A DNA stretch of 64,000 nucleotides from Anaerolineales bacterium (GCA_023382595.1 JAHDWB010000001.1:1895653-1959652), one strand, 5' to 3'. Shown: positions 52,476 to 61,918, numbered from the stretch's first letter. A program made the numbers and translations. Notes: generated by a model not told the origin, from the letters alone.

Positions 52476-53462
52476 ATGGCAAAAAAGGGAAGGGTTTTTT
52501 CGGGCGCGCGTCCCACGGGACGCCAGCATTTGGGGAATTATCTTGGCGCGATCCAGAACTATGTCGCGCTTCAAGCGGACTTTGATTGTGTGTACTGTAT
52601 CGTGGATGTGCATGCGCTGACAACGGTCGAGACCACGCAGGAACTGCGGCAGAATACCTTTGAAATGGCGCTGGACTGGCTCGCAGCAGGGATTCGACCT
52701 GACGAGTCGATCCTGTTCGTACAGTCGCATGTCCCCGAGGTCATGGAACTGCACACGTATCTTTCGATGGTCACACAGTTCGGAAAATTGACCGACCTGC
52801 CGACGTTCAAGGAAAAGGTCGCGCAGCAGCCCGAGAATGTCAATTATGGCTTGCTTGGTTATCCCGTATTGATGACCGCGGACATCGTGCTTTACAAAAC
52901 GGACGTCGTACCGGTTGGGATTGACCAGGCTCCGCATCTTGAATTTGCGCGCGAAGTGGTGCGTTCGTTCAATTATCGTTACAACACCAAGGTTTTGATC
53001 GAGCCGCAGGTGAAGCATACCGAGATTCTCAAAGTGCTGGGCATCGACGGCAAAGCCAAGATGAGCAAGAGTTTGAACAACCATATCGAACTCGCCTCCA
53101 CGCCCGAAGAGACGGTCAAACGCGTGCGCGAAATGGTCACCGACCCTGCCCGCCAGCGCAAGACCGATCCGGGCAATCCCGATGTCTGTAACGTGTTCAC
53201 GATGCACAAGATATTCTCTCCGCAGGACGAAGTGGATATGATCAACACCGAATGCCGCCGCGCTGGCATCGGCTGTGTGGATTGCAAACTGCGCTTTGCC
53301 AACAATCTTAATAAACATCTCGAACCCTTCCGTGCCAAACGTGCTGAGCTCGAATCCAAGACGGACTACGTCAAGGACGTATTGGATGACGGCGGAAAAC
53401 GTGCCCGCGCCATCGCGCAGAACACCATGGAAGAGGTCCGCGAGGCGATGCAGCTTCCATAA
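52476..53462 (+). CDS. trpS: Tryptophanyl-tRNA synthetase
   Basis: Charges tRNA-Trp. 328 residues, usual size. The HIGH-type motif lies in SGARPTGRQHLGNYLGA and the KMSKS motif in GKAKMSKSLNNHI. LTDLPTFKEKV and PVGIDQAPHLEFAREV are further class Ic signatures. It follows the selenoprotein gene by 10 bp and is probably co-transcribed with it. Ends before an intrinsic terminator. Confidence 0.95.
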   Translation: MAKKGRVFSGARPTGRQHLGNYLGAIQNYVALQADFDCVYCIVDVHALTTVETTQELRQNTFEMALDWLAAGIRPDESILFVQSHVPEVMELHTYLSMVTQFGKLTDLPTFKEKVAQQPENVNYGLLGYPVLMTADIVLYKTDVVPVGIDQAPHLEFAREVVRSFNYRYNTKVLIEPQVKHTEILKVLGIDGKAKMSKSLNNHIELASTPEETVKRVREMVTDPARQRKTDPGNPDVCNVFTMHKIFSPQDEVDMINTECRRAGIGCVDCKLRFANNLNKHLEPFRAKRAELESKTDYVKDVLDDGGKRARAIAQNTMEEVREAMQLP

Positions 53463-53474
53463 ACATCTTGTAGG

Positions 53475-53496
53475 GGCGCGGTTTCCGCGCCTTTTT
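53475..53496 (+). terminator. Intrinsic terminator after trpS
   Basis: GGCGCGG-TTT-CCGCGCC, 7-bp GC stem, then five T. It is part of a GTAGGGGCGCGG phrase of a repeat-like kind. Confidence 0.85.
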
Positions 53497-53501
53497 ATTT
53501 C

Positions 53502-53942
53502 ATGAGAGCATTAATCCAACGCGTTTCAAAAGCCAGCGTCACTGTCAACGAGCAGACCATTTCCAGCATTGGAAAAGGTCTGTTGATTCTATTGGGTGCA
53601 GGTCACGGTGATGGGGAGGAGCAGGTCAAATTCCTGGCGGAGAAAGTGGCGAACCTCCGCATCTTTGAAGACGATCAGGGCAAGATGAATTTATCTGTAT
53701 TGGATGTCAAAGGTGAAGCCATCGTCGTCTCACAATTTACGTTGTACGCCGACACCCGCAAGGGACGCCGTCCTTCATTCATTGACGCGGCTTTACCCGA
53801 GGTCGCCGAGCCATTGGTGAATCATTTCGTCGAACTCCTGCGCGGACATGGCGTCCCGACCCAGACCGGTCAATTCGGCGCGCACATGGAAGTGGAGATC
53901 CACAATGACGGACCAGTGACCATCTGGCTGGAAAAGGAATGA
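53502..53942 (+). CDS. dtd: D-aminoacyl-tRNA deacylase
   Basis: Removes D-amino acids (and Gly mischarged on tRNA-Ala) from tRNA. 146 residues. [14 protein letters not shown] at the start, the [17 protein letters not shown] core with the SQxT motif, and the cross-subunit NxGP motif as NDGPVTIWL. It lacks a Shine-Dalgarno and starts 6 bp after the trpS terminator T run. Its stop overlaps the following gene. Confidence 0.95.
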   Translation: MRALIQRVSKASVTVNEQTISSIGKGLLILLGAGHGDGEEQVKFLAEKVANLRIFEDDQGKMNLSVLDVKGEAIVVSQFTLYADTRKGRRPSFIDAALPEVAEPLVNHFVELLRGHGVPTQTGQFGAHMEVEIHNDGPVTIWLEKE

Positions 53943-54424
53943 AAGCGCCGAATTCCTTACAGCGCCTGCTGCACCGCTTTGTCATGCTCAAACCTGTCAC
54001 GGCTTTTTTTGCGCCCCGCACTCACATCATTGACAACTTCTTCCTGCGCATTACGAACAGCAAACACACGCTCTCTGAAATTCTTGGCTGGAATATCATT
54101 CAACTTTCCACAACGGGCGCAAAGACGGGCAAAGCCTATACCATCATCCTGATCGGTCTGACGGACGGCGAACGTATTGCGCTGATCGGCTCCAATTTTG
54201 GGCGCAGGCACAACCCCGCCTGGTATTACAACCTGAAAAAGAATCCCGCCTGCAGCGTGCGTGTGGGAAACGTCTTGAGAAAATACATTGCCCGTGAAAC
54301 GGAAGGCGGGGAACGCGAACATTACTGGAAACTGGCGGTTGCACATTACGCAGGCTACGAAAAATACAGGGAGCGCGCCGCACATCGCCGCATTCCCGTC
54401 ATACTTCTCGAGCCTGCAAAATAA
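53939..54424 (+). CDS. Deazaflavin (F420)-type nitroreductase family protein, DDN-like
   Basis: 161 residues of the flavin/deazaflavin split-barrel family. [19 protein letters not shown] and [21 protein letters not shown] match the cofactor-binding regions of DDN-type proteins, known as F420H2-dependent quinone reductases. The ending [20 protein letters not shown] is also family-like. If F420 is made by this organism the protein would use it; no F420 synthesis gene is in the window. The ATG overlaps the dtd stop. Confidence 0.85.
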   Translation: MKAPNSLQRLLHRFVMLKPVTAFFAPRTHIIDNFFLRITNSKHTLSEILGWNIIQLSTTGAKTGKAYTIILIGLTDGERIALIGSNFGRRHNPAWYYNLKKNPACSVRVGNVLRKYIARETEGGEREHYWKLAVAHYAGYEKYRERAAHRRIPVILLEPAK

Positions 54425-54596
54425 TTGCCAAGATTAGAATTTCATGATAAAGTTGGGCGCGTAGGATGCATGTGGTTTTCGTTGTGGAAGTACAAAGACA
54501 GCGGTTCAAGGCAACCTTGTGAGTCGCTGAGATGTTACCGCCCGATGAAAGACAAACTGCGTCACCTTATTTTTTTTCTTTTGCTAGGAGGCAAAA

Positions 54597-54806
54597 ATGT
54601 CTGAACGTGTCATCGGAACGGTAAAATGGTTCAATGGGACCAAAGGCTTTGGTTTCATCGAGCGCGAAGGCGGACCCGACGTCTTCGTCCACTTCTCCGC
54701 CATTCGCGGCGATGGCTTCAAGAACCTGCAGGAAGGCCAGAAAGTGGAGTTCACCATCGAGCAGGGACCCAAGGGTCTGCAAGCCGCAGACGTTGTGGTT
54801 CTCTAA
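54597..54806 (+). CDS. Cold-shock protein (CSD)
   Basis: 69 residues, a single cold-shock domain that binds single-stranded RNA and [18 protein letters not shown] is RNP1-like and DVFVHFSAI is RNP2-like. TAGGAGG precedes the ATG. A 172-bp stretch separates it from the previous gene; it holds no ORF and includes a T-rich run just before the ribosome site, fitting the long 5' leader usual for csp mRNAs. Confidence 0.95.
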   Translation: MSERVIGTVKWFNGTKGFGFIEREGGPDVFVHFSAIRGDGFKNLQEGQKVEFTIEQGPKGLQAADVVVL

Positions 54807-54821
54807 TTCCGAAACAGACCG

Positions 54822-54856
54822 AAAGAGCCTCGTCGTGAGACGGGGCTCTTTTTTTG
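54822..54856 (+). terminator. Intrinsic terminator after the cold-shock gene
   Basis: AAAGAGCCTCGTC pairs with GACGGGGCTCTTT (one wobble) around a GTGA loop, then a T run. Confidence 0.92.
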
Positions 54857-54875
54857 TTCAATGATGGACCGCGAT

Positions 54876-55625
54876 CTATTGCCGCGCTTCTTTCGGGACC
54901 CATAACCGGGCATCTGTTTCCACAGCCATTGCCCCCGCCTTGAGCATGGACTCGGCATCCGCCTCGGTCCATACGCCGCCCGCCCCGATGACCGGCAGAC
55001 CGATCATCGCCGCCGAACGAACCACATCCAGCGCGCGTGGAAATAATGACTGCCCATACATGCGTCCTGTGATCAAATTCCAACCATTGTCGTACATCGC
55101 CCCGCGCGGTGATGCCAGACTGATCGCATCCGCGCCGTGTTGAATCAGTCGTGGACCCAGCGTCAATACTTGCTCGTGCGGGAGTGCAAATATCAGCGGG
55201 ACTTCTCCCAGGCACATCTCCAACGTCAATAAAATAATGTCATCCGCAAGCAGGGGAGCGAAGCCGAGTTGGACAGCCATCACATTCTCTGCGTTTTCCA
55301 ATTCGCGCACCATGCGCTGCGTCTCCTCCGGGCGGTCTGCCATCAAGTGGACGATGATGGGCAGGTCGGCGCGATTCCATTTGGCGGAGTATTTTTTCAG
55401 CGCGGCGTTGAATCCGGGATTTGGCAACCCCGTATGCATGAGGAATCCGCCGGGGAATTCGACCACTGCCGGATGGGTGGTCGGCAGTCGCGGGCGCAGA
55501 GAGATCGGATTTGTCACGAACGCCCCGAAGGCATCGAGCGGAATCCCATTGCGCGGATCGGGAGCGAATCCCAGCGCTCCTGCCGCATTGATGAGAGGTT
55601 TGCTGAAGTACAGGTCGCGTTTCAC
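54876..55625 (-). CDS. Dihydroorotate dehydrogenase-like flavoprotein
   Basis: 249 residues, TIM-barrel. DLYFSKPLINAAGALGF and GAFVTNPISLRPR match the start of class 1 dihydroorotate dehydrogenases, FLMHTGLPNPGFNAAL the next segment, and LPVIGAGGVWTEADAESMLKAGA the phosphate-binding end. The active-site loop is not clearly conserved and the protein is shorter than PyrD (~305), so it may have another substrate. It starts with GTG; TACAAT (55632-55637) lies 6 nt upstream, pointing to a leaderless mRNA. No pyr genes are near. Confidence 0.7.
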   Translation of the reverse strand: MKRDLYFSKPLINAAGALGFAPDPRNGIPLDAFGAFVTNPISLRPRLPTTHPAVVEFPGGFLMHTGLPNPGFNAALKKYSAKWNRADLPIIVHLMADRPEETQRMVRELENAENVMAVQLGFAPLLADDIILLTLEMCLGEVPLIFALPHEQVLTLGPRLIQHGADAISLASPRGAMYDNGWNLITGRMYGQSLFPRALDVVRSAAMIGLPVIGAGGVWTEADAESMLKAGAMAVETDARLWVPKEARQ

Positions 55626-55669
55626 AATGTTATTGTACGCTGATTTTTGGGATATTTAAGTTGATAAAA

Positions 55670-55701
55670 AAATGACGGGCGCTGGGCGGCACCCGTCATT
55701 T
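55670..55701 (-). terminator. Terminator of the hexaheme lipoprotein gene
   Basis: AAATGACGGG and its complement around a 12-nt loop, with TTTTTTATC following on the minus strand. Confidence 0.88.
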
Positions 55702-55745
55702 ATGACTTCCCCTATATTGCAAAGGTGGTTCTGTCGATCGTCCGA

Positions 55746-56765
55746 TTACCTCAGGGCTTCGAGCGCCATTTCCATCAGGGCATTGAAGTAATTCGGGTTG
55801 TGGATGCCGTGGCTGCCGTCTTCATGGACCAGATTGTAGAAGAAGAGCGCCTGGGCGGGACCTGCATCATAACTGCCGGGAACCGTGGCTCCCTCTGCTG
55901 TGATCATGCCTCGCGCAAGCAAGGCTGCTTCGAGTTCTGCATACTTCGCGTCGAACTCGGTCAGGTAGCCGCCAACATCGAAGTTTTCGGCGCCGGCATG
56001 GCATGTCTGGCAGGATGCGATCTGAGGCTCAAAGGTATGGACTTGGTTGTCACCCATGTGACAGCCCACGCAGGTGTTCTCCACCATGGTGTAGTGCGCA
56101 CCGGGTGTGCCTTCCACGCCAAAGTCGCCAAGACCCATGAGCACATCGACCTGGACGCTGTAGTGGGTGTTGAAGCGGGCATTGGCGGCATATTTGGTGG
56201 AATCGTTCGGATCCACAAATCCCGCCAAATATTTGCGTGCCTGATGGCAGTTGGCGCACAGGTTGCCGGCGCCGCCATCGAAGGTTGCGCCGCTGGTAAC
56301 CAGGTTCACAGGATCGCTTGTCTCAAGCGCCCAGTCGTCGCCGGTGTAGGTGACGTGGATCTGGTGACAGGTGCGGCAATCTTGATGGGTTGGGGCGGCG
56401 TTGCCTGACTCGACCTGACTGAAGTTCAAGCCTGCGGCAATCATCTCGCTGAAGGCGGCGCCATCGTGACAACCGGCGCAGTCCGTGCGTTCACCGGCGT
56501 AGGCGAGACCTGCACCGGAACCATGCACGGATGTTTCCCAGTTGGCTTTGTGGCGGGTGATAATGGCTGTGTCGTTGTGACATTCTGTGCATGTCAGATC
56601 TGCCATCGAGACTGATTCACCGGCAGGACCGGCAGGACCAGCAGGACCGGCAGGACCAGCAGGACCCTCTGGACCAGCAGGACCGGCACACGCTGTGAAC
56701 AATACAGCAGCAAAAACGAACAAGCCAAGTAAAACTAGCATTCTCTTTGTAGACATTGTTTGCAT
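55746..56765 (-). CDS. Hexaheme c-type cytochrome lipoprotein with collagen-like stalk
   Basis: 339 residues. A lipoprotein signal peptide ends at LFTAC. The lipidated Cys is followed at once by GPAGPEGPAGPAGPAGPAGP, a collagen-like Gly-Pro-Ala repeat (about 27-49). Six CxxCH haem sites follow: CTECH, CAGCH, CRTCH, CANCH, CVGCH and CQTCH. There are extra His residues for bis-His ligation. It should be an outer-facing electron carrier. AAGGAG lies close to the ATG. The upstream 280 bp is AT-rich and holds no gene; TATAAT-like boxes are there on the minus strand. Confidence 0.9.
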   Translation of the reverse strand: MQTMSTKRMLVLLGLFVFAAVLFTACAGPAGPEGPAGPAGPAGPAGPAGESVSMADLTCTECHNDTAIITRHKANWETSVHGSGAGLAYAGERTDCAGCHDGAAFSEMIAAGLNFSQVESGNAAPTHQDCRTCHQIHVTYTGDDWALETSDPVNLVTSGATFDGGAGNLCANCHQARKYLAGFVDPNDSTKYAANARFNTHYSVQVDVLMGLGDFGVEGTPGAHYTMVENTCVGCHMGDNQVHTFEPQIASCQTCHAGAENFDVGGYLTEFDAKYAELEAALLARGMITAEGATVPGSYDAGPAQALFFYNLVHEDGSHGIHNPNYFNALMEMALEALR

Positions 56766-57010
56766 ATTCTCCTTTTTAGTGGTTTCGCGGGGAAATCTTT
56801 CGTGGTATCGGCGATTGACACCTCCTACATAAGCGCATTAAGATTCCGTGAGTCTTTAATCTCACTCTCATTATATTTTAAAGCTATTTATAGGATAAGA
56901 ACAAATGTAACAACCCTTATTAGATAAAAGTAACCTGATTACAGAATTATATAGCAAAACAGATGTTTTACATTAAAACGAAAGGGAATTCAGGTTCAGA
57001 GAGTTTCATA

Positions 57011-57050
57011 AAAAATATCCCCTCTCTGATGAAAGAGAGGGGATATTTTT
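57011..57050 (-). terminator. Terminator of the flavoprotein reductase gene
   Basis: AAAAATATCCCCTCTCT and complement, 17-bp stem with a 6-nt loop. It begins within the stop codon region of the minus-strand gene. Confidence 0.92.
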
Positions 57051-58360
57051 TAGGCGACTTCGATGAGGCCCATTGCCTGTAGCATTTCTTCGTTGCTGGC
57101 GAACTTGAATTCCTCCAGTCCGCGCTTTTTGGCTTCCTCCGCTTCCGCGATCTCGAGGCGTTTGATATCCTCCTTGCCGATGACCGGTTTTCCGATGTTC
57201 CGCATTTTTGCGAAGACCGCCTCAGGGCTTGACTGGGCGGGTTGTTTAGTCTGCAAATACTGCAAGACCGCCTTCGCCGCGTTGACCCCGTCCTTGCGGG
57301 CGTAGCCGACCAGACCTTCGCTTGCCTTGCGCGACCACCCGCCGACGAACACGCCTTCGACGGAGGACTCATACGATAAGCCATCCACCGGGAAGCGCGG
57401 ATTTGGGTTCTTAATGAACTCGTTCCATTCCACGGGCAGACCGAACGCATCATCCACTTTGTCGCCAATGGCGAAGATGACCGTATCCACGTCGAGTAGG
57501 CGTTTGCTGCCCGTTCCTTTTGCGCTGGTACGCCCGTCCCTTTCGGTAAGGATGTTGTCTTCAACTTCCAGTTTTGTCAGCACGCCGTTTTCACCGTACA
57601 TGGCAGTGGGCGATGCGAGAAAATCGAAATGGAATTTTGCATTCGAGGTCTTGGGATCCGCTTTGGAGAGAGAATCCAGAATCTTATGCCGACCAATTTC
57701 CGGGTCCTGTTGAATCGCGTCGAGGGCTGGTTTTACGCGCTCCATTTCCCGTTCGAATTCGTCAAGGTCCAGATACGTGATCAGGTGCTTCATCTCATCT
57801 CTGGTGAAATTCACCTCGGCAGGTCCGCGCCGTACGACGGCAGTGATCTCCTCCACGTTTTGCGCCAGAATGAGGTGGCGCGCGATATCCACCATCACGT
57901 TGCCGGCGCCGATGATGGCACAGCGCTTCCCAAAACGGAATTGCCTCTGGCTGAAGGGCGGCAGCTTGTTATAGAAATAGACCACATCCTTGGCGTGATA
58001 CACGCCATCGAGATCCTCGCCCGGCAAGCCGAGGGATTTTGTGCCCTGCGCTCCCGCCGAAACCAGCACCGCATCAAAACCCATCGCGCGGATGTCTTCC
58101 AGCGTCAGGTCACCGTTCGTGCCGATCAGTACGTTTCCATAATAGTCGATATTGGCAAGTGCAAGCGCCTGCCGGAACTGCTTGCGAAGCCCTTCCTTCA
58201 TGGTGTGTTTTTCGGGGTAAATACCATATTCCGCAAGACCGCCGGCTTTAATGTCACGGTTGAAGAGCGCCACGCGCACGCCGCTATTGGCGAGTTCACG
58301 CGCACCGAAAAGCCCCGCCGGTCCCGCGCCGATCACCGCGACAAAATGTTGATTTTCCAC
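57050..58360 (-). CDS. FAD-dependent ferredoxin/adrenodoxin reductase-like oxidoreductase
   Basis: 436 residues. FVAVIGAGPAGLFGARELA is the FAD site, GLAEYGIYPEKHTMKEGL matches the GltD/adrenodoxin reductase group, and CAIIGAGNVMVDIARHL the NAD(P) site. VFVGGWSRKASEGLVGYARKDG near the end is the second FAD contact. Such enzymes pass electrons between NADPH and ferredoxin or a partner subunit. No cysteine cluster is visible. The C-terminal ~60 residues are a Lys/Glu-rich helical extension. Partner unknown; the hexaheme gene is its downstream neighbour on the same strand but has a separate terminator and promoter. Confidence 0.85.
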   Translation of the reverse strand: MENQHFVAVIGAGPAGLFGARELANSGVRVALFNRDIKAGGLAEYGIYPEKHTMKEGLRKQFRQALALANIDYYGNVLIGTNGDLTLEDIRAMGFDAVLVSAGAQGTKSLGLPGEDLDGVYHAKDVVYFYNKLPPFSQRQFRFGKRCAIIGAGNVMVDIARHLILAQNVEEITAVVRRGPAEVNFTRDEMKHLITYLDLDEFEREMERVKPALDAIQQDPEIGRHKILDSLSKADPKTSNAKFHFDFLASPTAMYGENGVLTKLEVEDNILTERDGRTSAKGTGSKRLLDVDTVIFAIGDKVDDAFGLPVEWNEFIKNPNPRFPVDGLSYESSVEGVFVGGWSRKASEGLVGYARKDGVNAAKAVLQYLQTKQPAQSSPEAVFAKMRNIGKPVIGKEDIKRLEIAEAEEAKKRGLEEFKFASNEEMLQAMGLIEVA

Positions 58361-58517
58361 AGTTCGAGCCTCCTTGAATTAGACAAAAACTGTCACATTA
58401 TATTTGAAAACCATGCCCCTCGCAAGCCAAATATCACCATACAGACCTTTAAAAACAAATCTGCAATCTGATTATAACTATGCTAAGATTAGACATCGTT
58501 TTTGCACAGGAGGCACC

Positions 58518-59342
58518 ATGACCGACGATCCCAAGGATGATCCCGCCAAGAAAATGCGGAAACTGCTGTCGAGCAGCGAATCACCGTTGACTCGCCTGCC
58601 CAAAAAGGGCAGCGATCCTGCTCCCTTTCTCCCGAAGGATGGGGAAAAGAAAGCGGATGCGCCTCCCAAAGCGGATTCTGAACCGTCACCGCCTGCTCCT
58701 AAAAAGGGTCTCGCCTCAGGCTCCAAGCCGAAGCCTGATTCTGCTCCGAAAAGCCGCGCCTCCATCTTTGGTCCGCGTTTCTGGACGATTGCAAGCATCA
58801 TCTCTCTTACCATCAACGGGATTCTAGCCATTGTGTTGATCGTTTTGCTGCTTATGGTCAACCGCATGGGAATGGACATTTCCAGACTGCAGAGTCTCGG
58901 CAACGACCTGATGGAACTGCCGGGCGGGTTGTACGAAAATTTCGAAAAAATGGACCGCGCCAGCATCCAGACGAACGTCGATGTGGAGACGGAGATCCCG
59001 GTGAAATTCGATCTGCAGCTCAATCAAGAGACCAACGTCGTCCTCAGCCAGGATGTGACCATCACCAATGCCCGCGTCACCGTCAACACCGGCGGGTTGA
59101 ACATTGCACAGGCGAATACCACCATCGTCCTGCCGCAGGGAACGACGCTTCCCGTATTCCTAAGCCTGACCGTTCCAGTGGATACGCGAGTGCCCGTCAT
59201 ATTGAATGTTCCGGTGAACATTCCGCTTTCACAAACCCAATTGAACGAGCCGTTTGTCGGTTTGCAACAGGTCATCCAGCCGTTGTATTGTGCGCTGAAA
59301 CCCGATGCAGTGAACCTGGACGGCGTGCCGATCTGCCCGTAG
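58518..59342 (+). CDS. Single-pass membrane protein of unknown function
   Basis: 274 residues from ATG 58518, with ACAGGAGGCACC directly upstream. The first ~85 residues are charged, Lys/Pro/Asp-rich and probably disordered. One membrane helix (about 92-118) is followed by an outer part rich in Val, Thr and Asn, with repeated beta segments such as VVLSQDVTITNARVTVNTGG. No known domain. It leads an operon-like run with the two M16 peptidase genes and acpS. Confidence 0.7.
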   Translation: MTDDPKDDPAKKMRKLLSSSESPLTRLPKKGSDPAPFLPKDGEKKADAPPKADSEPSPPAPKKGLASGSKPKPDSAPKSRASIFGPRFWTIASIISLTINGILAIVLIVLLLMVNRMGMDISRLQSLGNDLMELPGGLYENFEKMDRASIQTNVDVETEIPVKFDLQLNQETNVVLSQDVTITNARVTVNTGGLNIAQANTTIVLPQGTTLPVFLSLTVPVDTRVPVILNVPVNIPLSQTQLNEPFVGLQQVIQPLYCALKPDAVNLDGVPICP

Positions 59343-59372
59343 ACTTTTACTGCTGACGAATTTTGGAGGTAC

Positions 59373-60638
59373 ATGAAGAGCAATATCATGGAAGTCACCC
59401 TCAAGAACGGCATGAAGGTCATGCTCAAAGAGATTCACACCGCGCCGATCATCTCCTCGTGGCTGTGGTATCGCGTCGGTTCGCGTGATGAGCCGACCGG
59501 CAAGACCGGTATCTCCCATTGGACCGAGCACATGATGTTCAAGGGGACGAAAAAATTTCCCGCCAACACGCTGGATAAATCCATCTCGCGTGACGGCGGA
59601 CAATGGAACGCGTCCACTTCCCGTGATTCCACCCGCTACTACGAGACCATGCCCGCCGACAAGATCGACCTCGCCCTGCGCATCGAAGCGGACCGTATGC
59701 GGAACAGTATCTTTAATGAAAAGGAAGTCGCCTCCGAACGAACGGTCATTATCTCCGAGCGGGAAGGCAGCGAGAATGAACCGTCTTTTCTTCTAAGCGA
59801 GGCGGTCCAGCACACGGCGTTCCGCGTGCATCCCTATCATCATGAGATCATCGGCGACATGGCGGACTTGCGTTCCATTACTCGCGATGACCTGTATTCC
59901 CATTACCGAACGTATTATGTGCCGAACAACGCCGTCCTCGCTCTGGCAGGTGACTTTAACTCGAAGACCATGCTGAAACGCGTCAGGGATTTGTTCGAAC
60001 GCATCCCGCGCGGACCTGTCCCGCCGCGTCTCGCCCGCTCTGAACCGGAGCAAAAAGGGGAGATCCGCCTCACGGTGGAGGGACCCGGTGAAACAACCTT
60101 CACCCAGGTCGCCTATCATTGCCCGAACGCCACGCACCCGGATTATTTTCCGATTCAAGTAATGGAAAGCCTGCTTAATGGCGCCAGTGGACTTTCCTAT
60201 AAGACCGCACGTCTCTACCGCGCCCTCGTGGATAAAGAATATGCAGTGGACGTCTCTGGCTGGTCAGAGTCAACCATCGACCCATACCTGTATCGCGTCA
60301 CCATTACGCATCGTCCCGATGGAAAAAAGGTGGCAGCTTCCATTTCCGTGTTGGATGATGAATTTAAACGTTTGCAGGACAGCCCGGTCTCTGATGATGA
60401 AATCCGGCGCGCCGTAAAACAGGCGCGTGCCGTCTTCGCATACGGCAGCGAGAACATCACCCATCAAGCATTCTGGATGGGATACACCTCCATGTTCTCC
60501 GATTACCGCTGGTACACGACCTATTTGAACAAACTCGCCAAAGTCACACCGCAGGATATTCAGCGTGTGGCACAGACGTATTTCCACCCGGGCAACCGCG
60601 TGATTGGAACCTACATCCCGAAAGGCAGGGGGGCGTAA
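59373..60638 (+). CDS. M16 family zinc peptidase, catalytic subunit
   Basis: 421 residues. The inverted zinc motif HxxEH is HWTEH (H49, E52, H53), and E129 lies 76 residues further on, the expected place for the third ligand. LKNGMKVMLKEIHTAP and the C-terminal half with LYRALVDKEYAVDVSG also fit the family. It stops where the next gene starts (overlap of 1 bp). A catalytic/non-catalytic M16 pair makes a heterodimer that degrades or processes peptides. Confidence 0.92.
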   Translation: MKSNIMEVTLKNGMKVMLKEIHTAPIISSWLWYRVGSRDEPTGKTGISHWTEHMMFKGTKKFPANTLDKSISRDGGQWNASTSRDSTRYYETMPADKIDLALRIEADRMRNSIFNEKEVASERTVIISEREGSENEPSFLLSEAVQHTAFRVHPYHHEIIGDMADLRSITRDDLYSHYRTYYVPNNAVLALAGDFNSKTMLKRVRDLFERIPRGPVPPRLARSEPEQKGEIRLTVEGPGETTFTQVAYHCPNATHPDYFPIQVMESLLNGASGLSYKTARLYRALVDKEYAVDVSGWSESTIDPYLYRVTITHRPDGKKVAASISVLDDEFKRLQDSPVSDDEIRRAVKQARAVFAYGSENITHQAFWMGYTSMFSDYRWYTTYLNKLAKVTPQDIQRVAQTYFHPGNRVIGTYIPKGRGA

Positions 60639-61918
60639 TGCCGAAATTAAAACAGATACCTTCATCCCTTCCCAGCCCGAAGGACATTCACCGTGTGACG
60701 CTTTCAAATGGCATCACAGTCCTTGCGCGCGCGAACTTCAACAGTCCATCTATTTCCATGGGCGGATACCTTCCCGCTGGCGCGCTCTTTGAAACCGACG
60801 AGAAACTGGGGCTCGCGGATTTTGTCGCATCATCGCTAATGCGCGGCACACAAACCCGCACCTTCGACCAGATCTACAATGAACTCGAATCAGCCGGCGC
60901 GAGCATGGGGTTTGATAGCGGCGTGCATAACGTCAGTTTTGGCGGACGCGCGCTTGCTGAAGACCTTCCGCTTCTTTTGAAATTGCTTTCCGAATCGCTG
61001 CAAACGCCTACGTTCCCAAGCGATGAGGTCGAGCGTTTGCGCGCGCAGCTACTCACCGGGCTTGCCCTCCGCGCACAGGACACGTCCGATATGGCGGATC
61101 TGATCTTCGAGCAAATGCTGTTCGACGGTCATCCCTACAGCAGACCCACCGACGGTTTTGTCGAGACGGTTCAATCCATTACCCGCAAAGAGATGAAAGA
61201 ATTTCATCGCCGCTATTATGGACCTCGTGACTTGGTCATTGCCATCGTCGGCGGGATCCACCCGAAGAAAGCGGTCGAGGAGGTGGAAAAGTTCCTTGGC
61301 GGCTGGCAGGTTCCGGGTCAGGAGGATGCGCCGCCTCTTCCTCCGCTCAAACCTGTTCGCCGGACGATGAAACGTCACCACACGATCGGCGGCAAATCCC
61401 AATCCGATCTTGTGGTTGGCATGGCGGGACCCAGCCGCAGGGATCCCGATTACATGGCGGCGTCTTTGGCGAATTCGGTGCTTGGGCGCTTCGGCATGAT
61501 GGGGCGCATCGGGGATGTGGTGCGTGAGAGATCTGGTTTGGCATACTACGCGTATTCGAGCTTGAGCGCGGGGATCGGACCCGGCAGTTGGGAGGTAAAC
61601 GCCGGAGTGAACCCGTCCAATTTGAAGAAGGCGCTGGGATTGATCGAAAAGGAATTGCAGCGCTTTGTAAAGAACGGCGTGACAAAGGATGAACTTGCCG
61701 ATAATCAGGCGCATTATATTGGGCGCCTGCCGCTGTCACTGGAGACGAATGGCGGCGTTGTGCGAGCCTTGATAAATATCCATCGTTATGACCTGGGTTT
61801 GGACCATTACCAGCGCTATGAAGGCATGGTGCGCAAAGTGACCCGCGCGGACATTCTGGCTGCGGCGCGAAAATATATTGACCCAGACCGTCTCGTGATC
61901 GCGACGGCGGGACCGTGA
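60638..61918 (+). CDS. M16 family peptidase-like protein, non-catalytic subunit
   Basis: 426 residues. Same fold as the preceding protein, but where HxxEH would be it has GLADFVASSL, so no zinc is bound. RERSGLAYYAYSSLSAG carries the conserved Arg/Tyr pair that helps the partner bind substrate. It overlaps the catalytic gene by 1 bp, a sign of stoichiometric synthesis. Confidence 0.92.
   Translation: MPKLKQIPSSLPSPKDIHRVTLSNGITVLARANFNSPSISMGGYLPAGALFETDEKLGLADFVASSLMRGTQTRTFDQIYNELESAGASMGFDSGVHNVSFGGRALAEDLPLLLKLLSESLQTPTFPSDEVERLRAQLLTGLALRAQDTSDMADLIFEQMLFDGHPYSRPTDGFVETVQSITRKEMKEFHRRYYGPRDLVIAIVGGIHPKKAVEEVEKFLGGWQVPGQEDAPPLPPLKPVRRTMKRHHTIGGKSQSDLVVGMAGPSRRDPDYMAASLANSVLGRFGMMGRIGDVVRERSGLAYYAYSSLSAGIGPGSWEVNAGVNPSNLKKALGLIEKELQRFVKNGVTKDELADNQAHYIGRLPLSLETNGGVVRALINIHRYDLGLDHYQRYEGMVRKVTRADILAAARKYIDPDRLVIATAGP

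Noticed and set aside
56620..56690. Short tandem GGACCGGCA/GGACCAGCA units, considered as a CRISPR-like or regulatory array
   Set aside because: The 9-bp periodicity encodes Gly-Pro-Ala triplets in frame within the cytochrome gene; no spacers.
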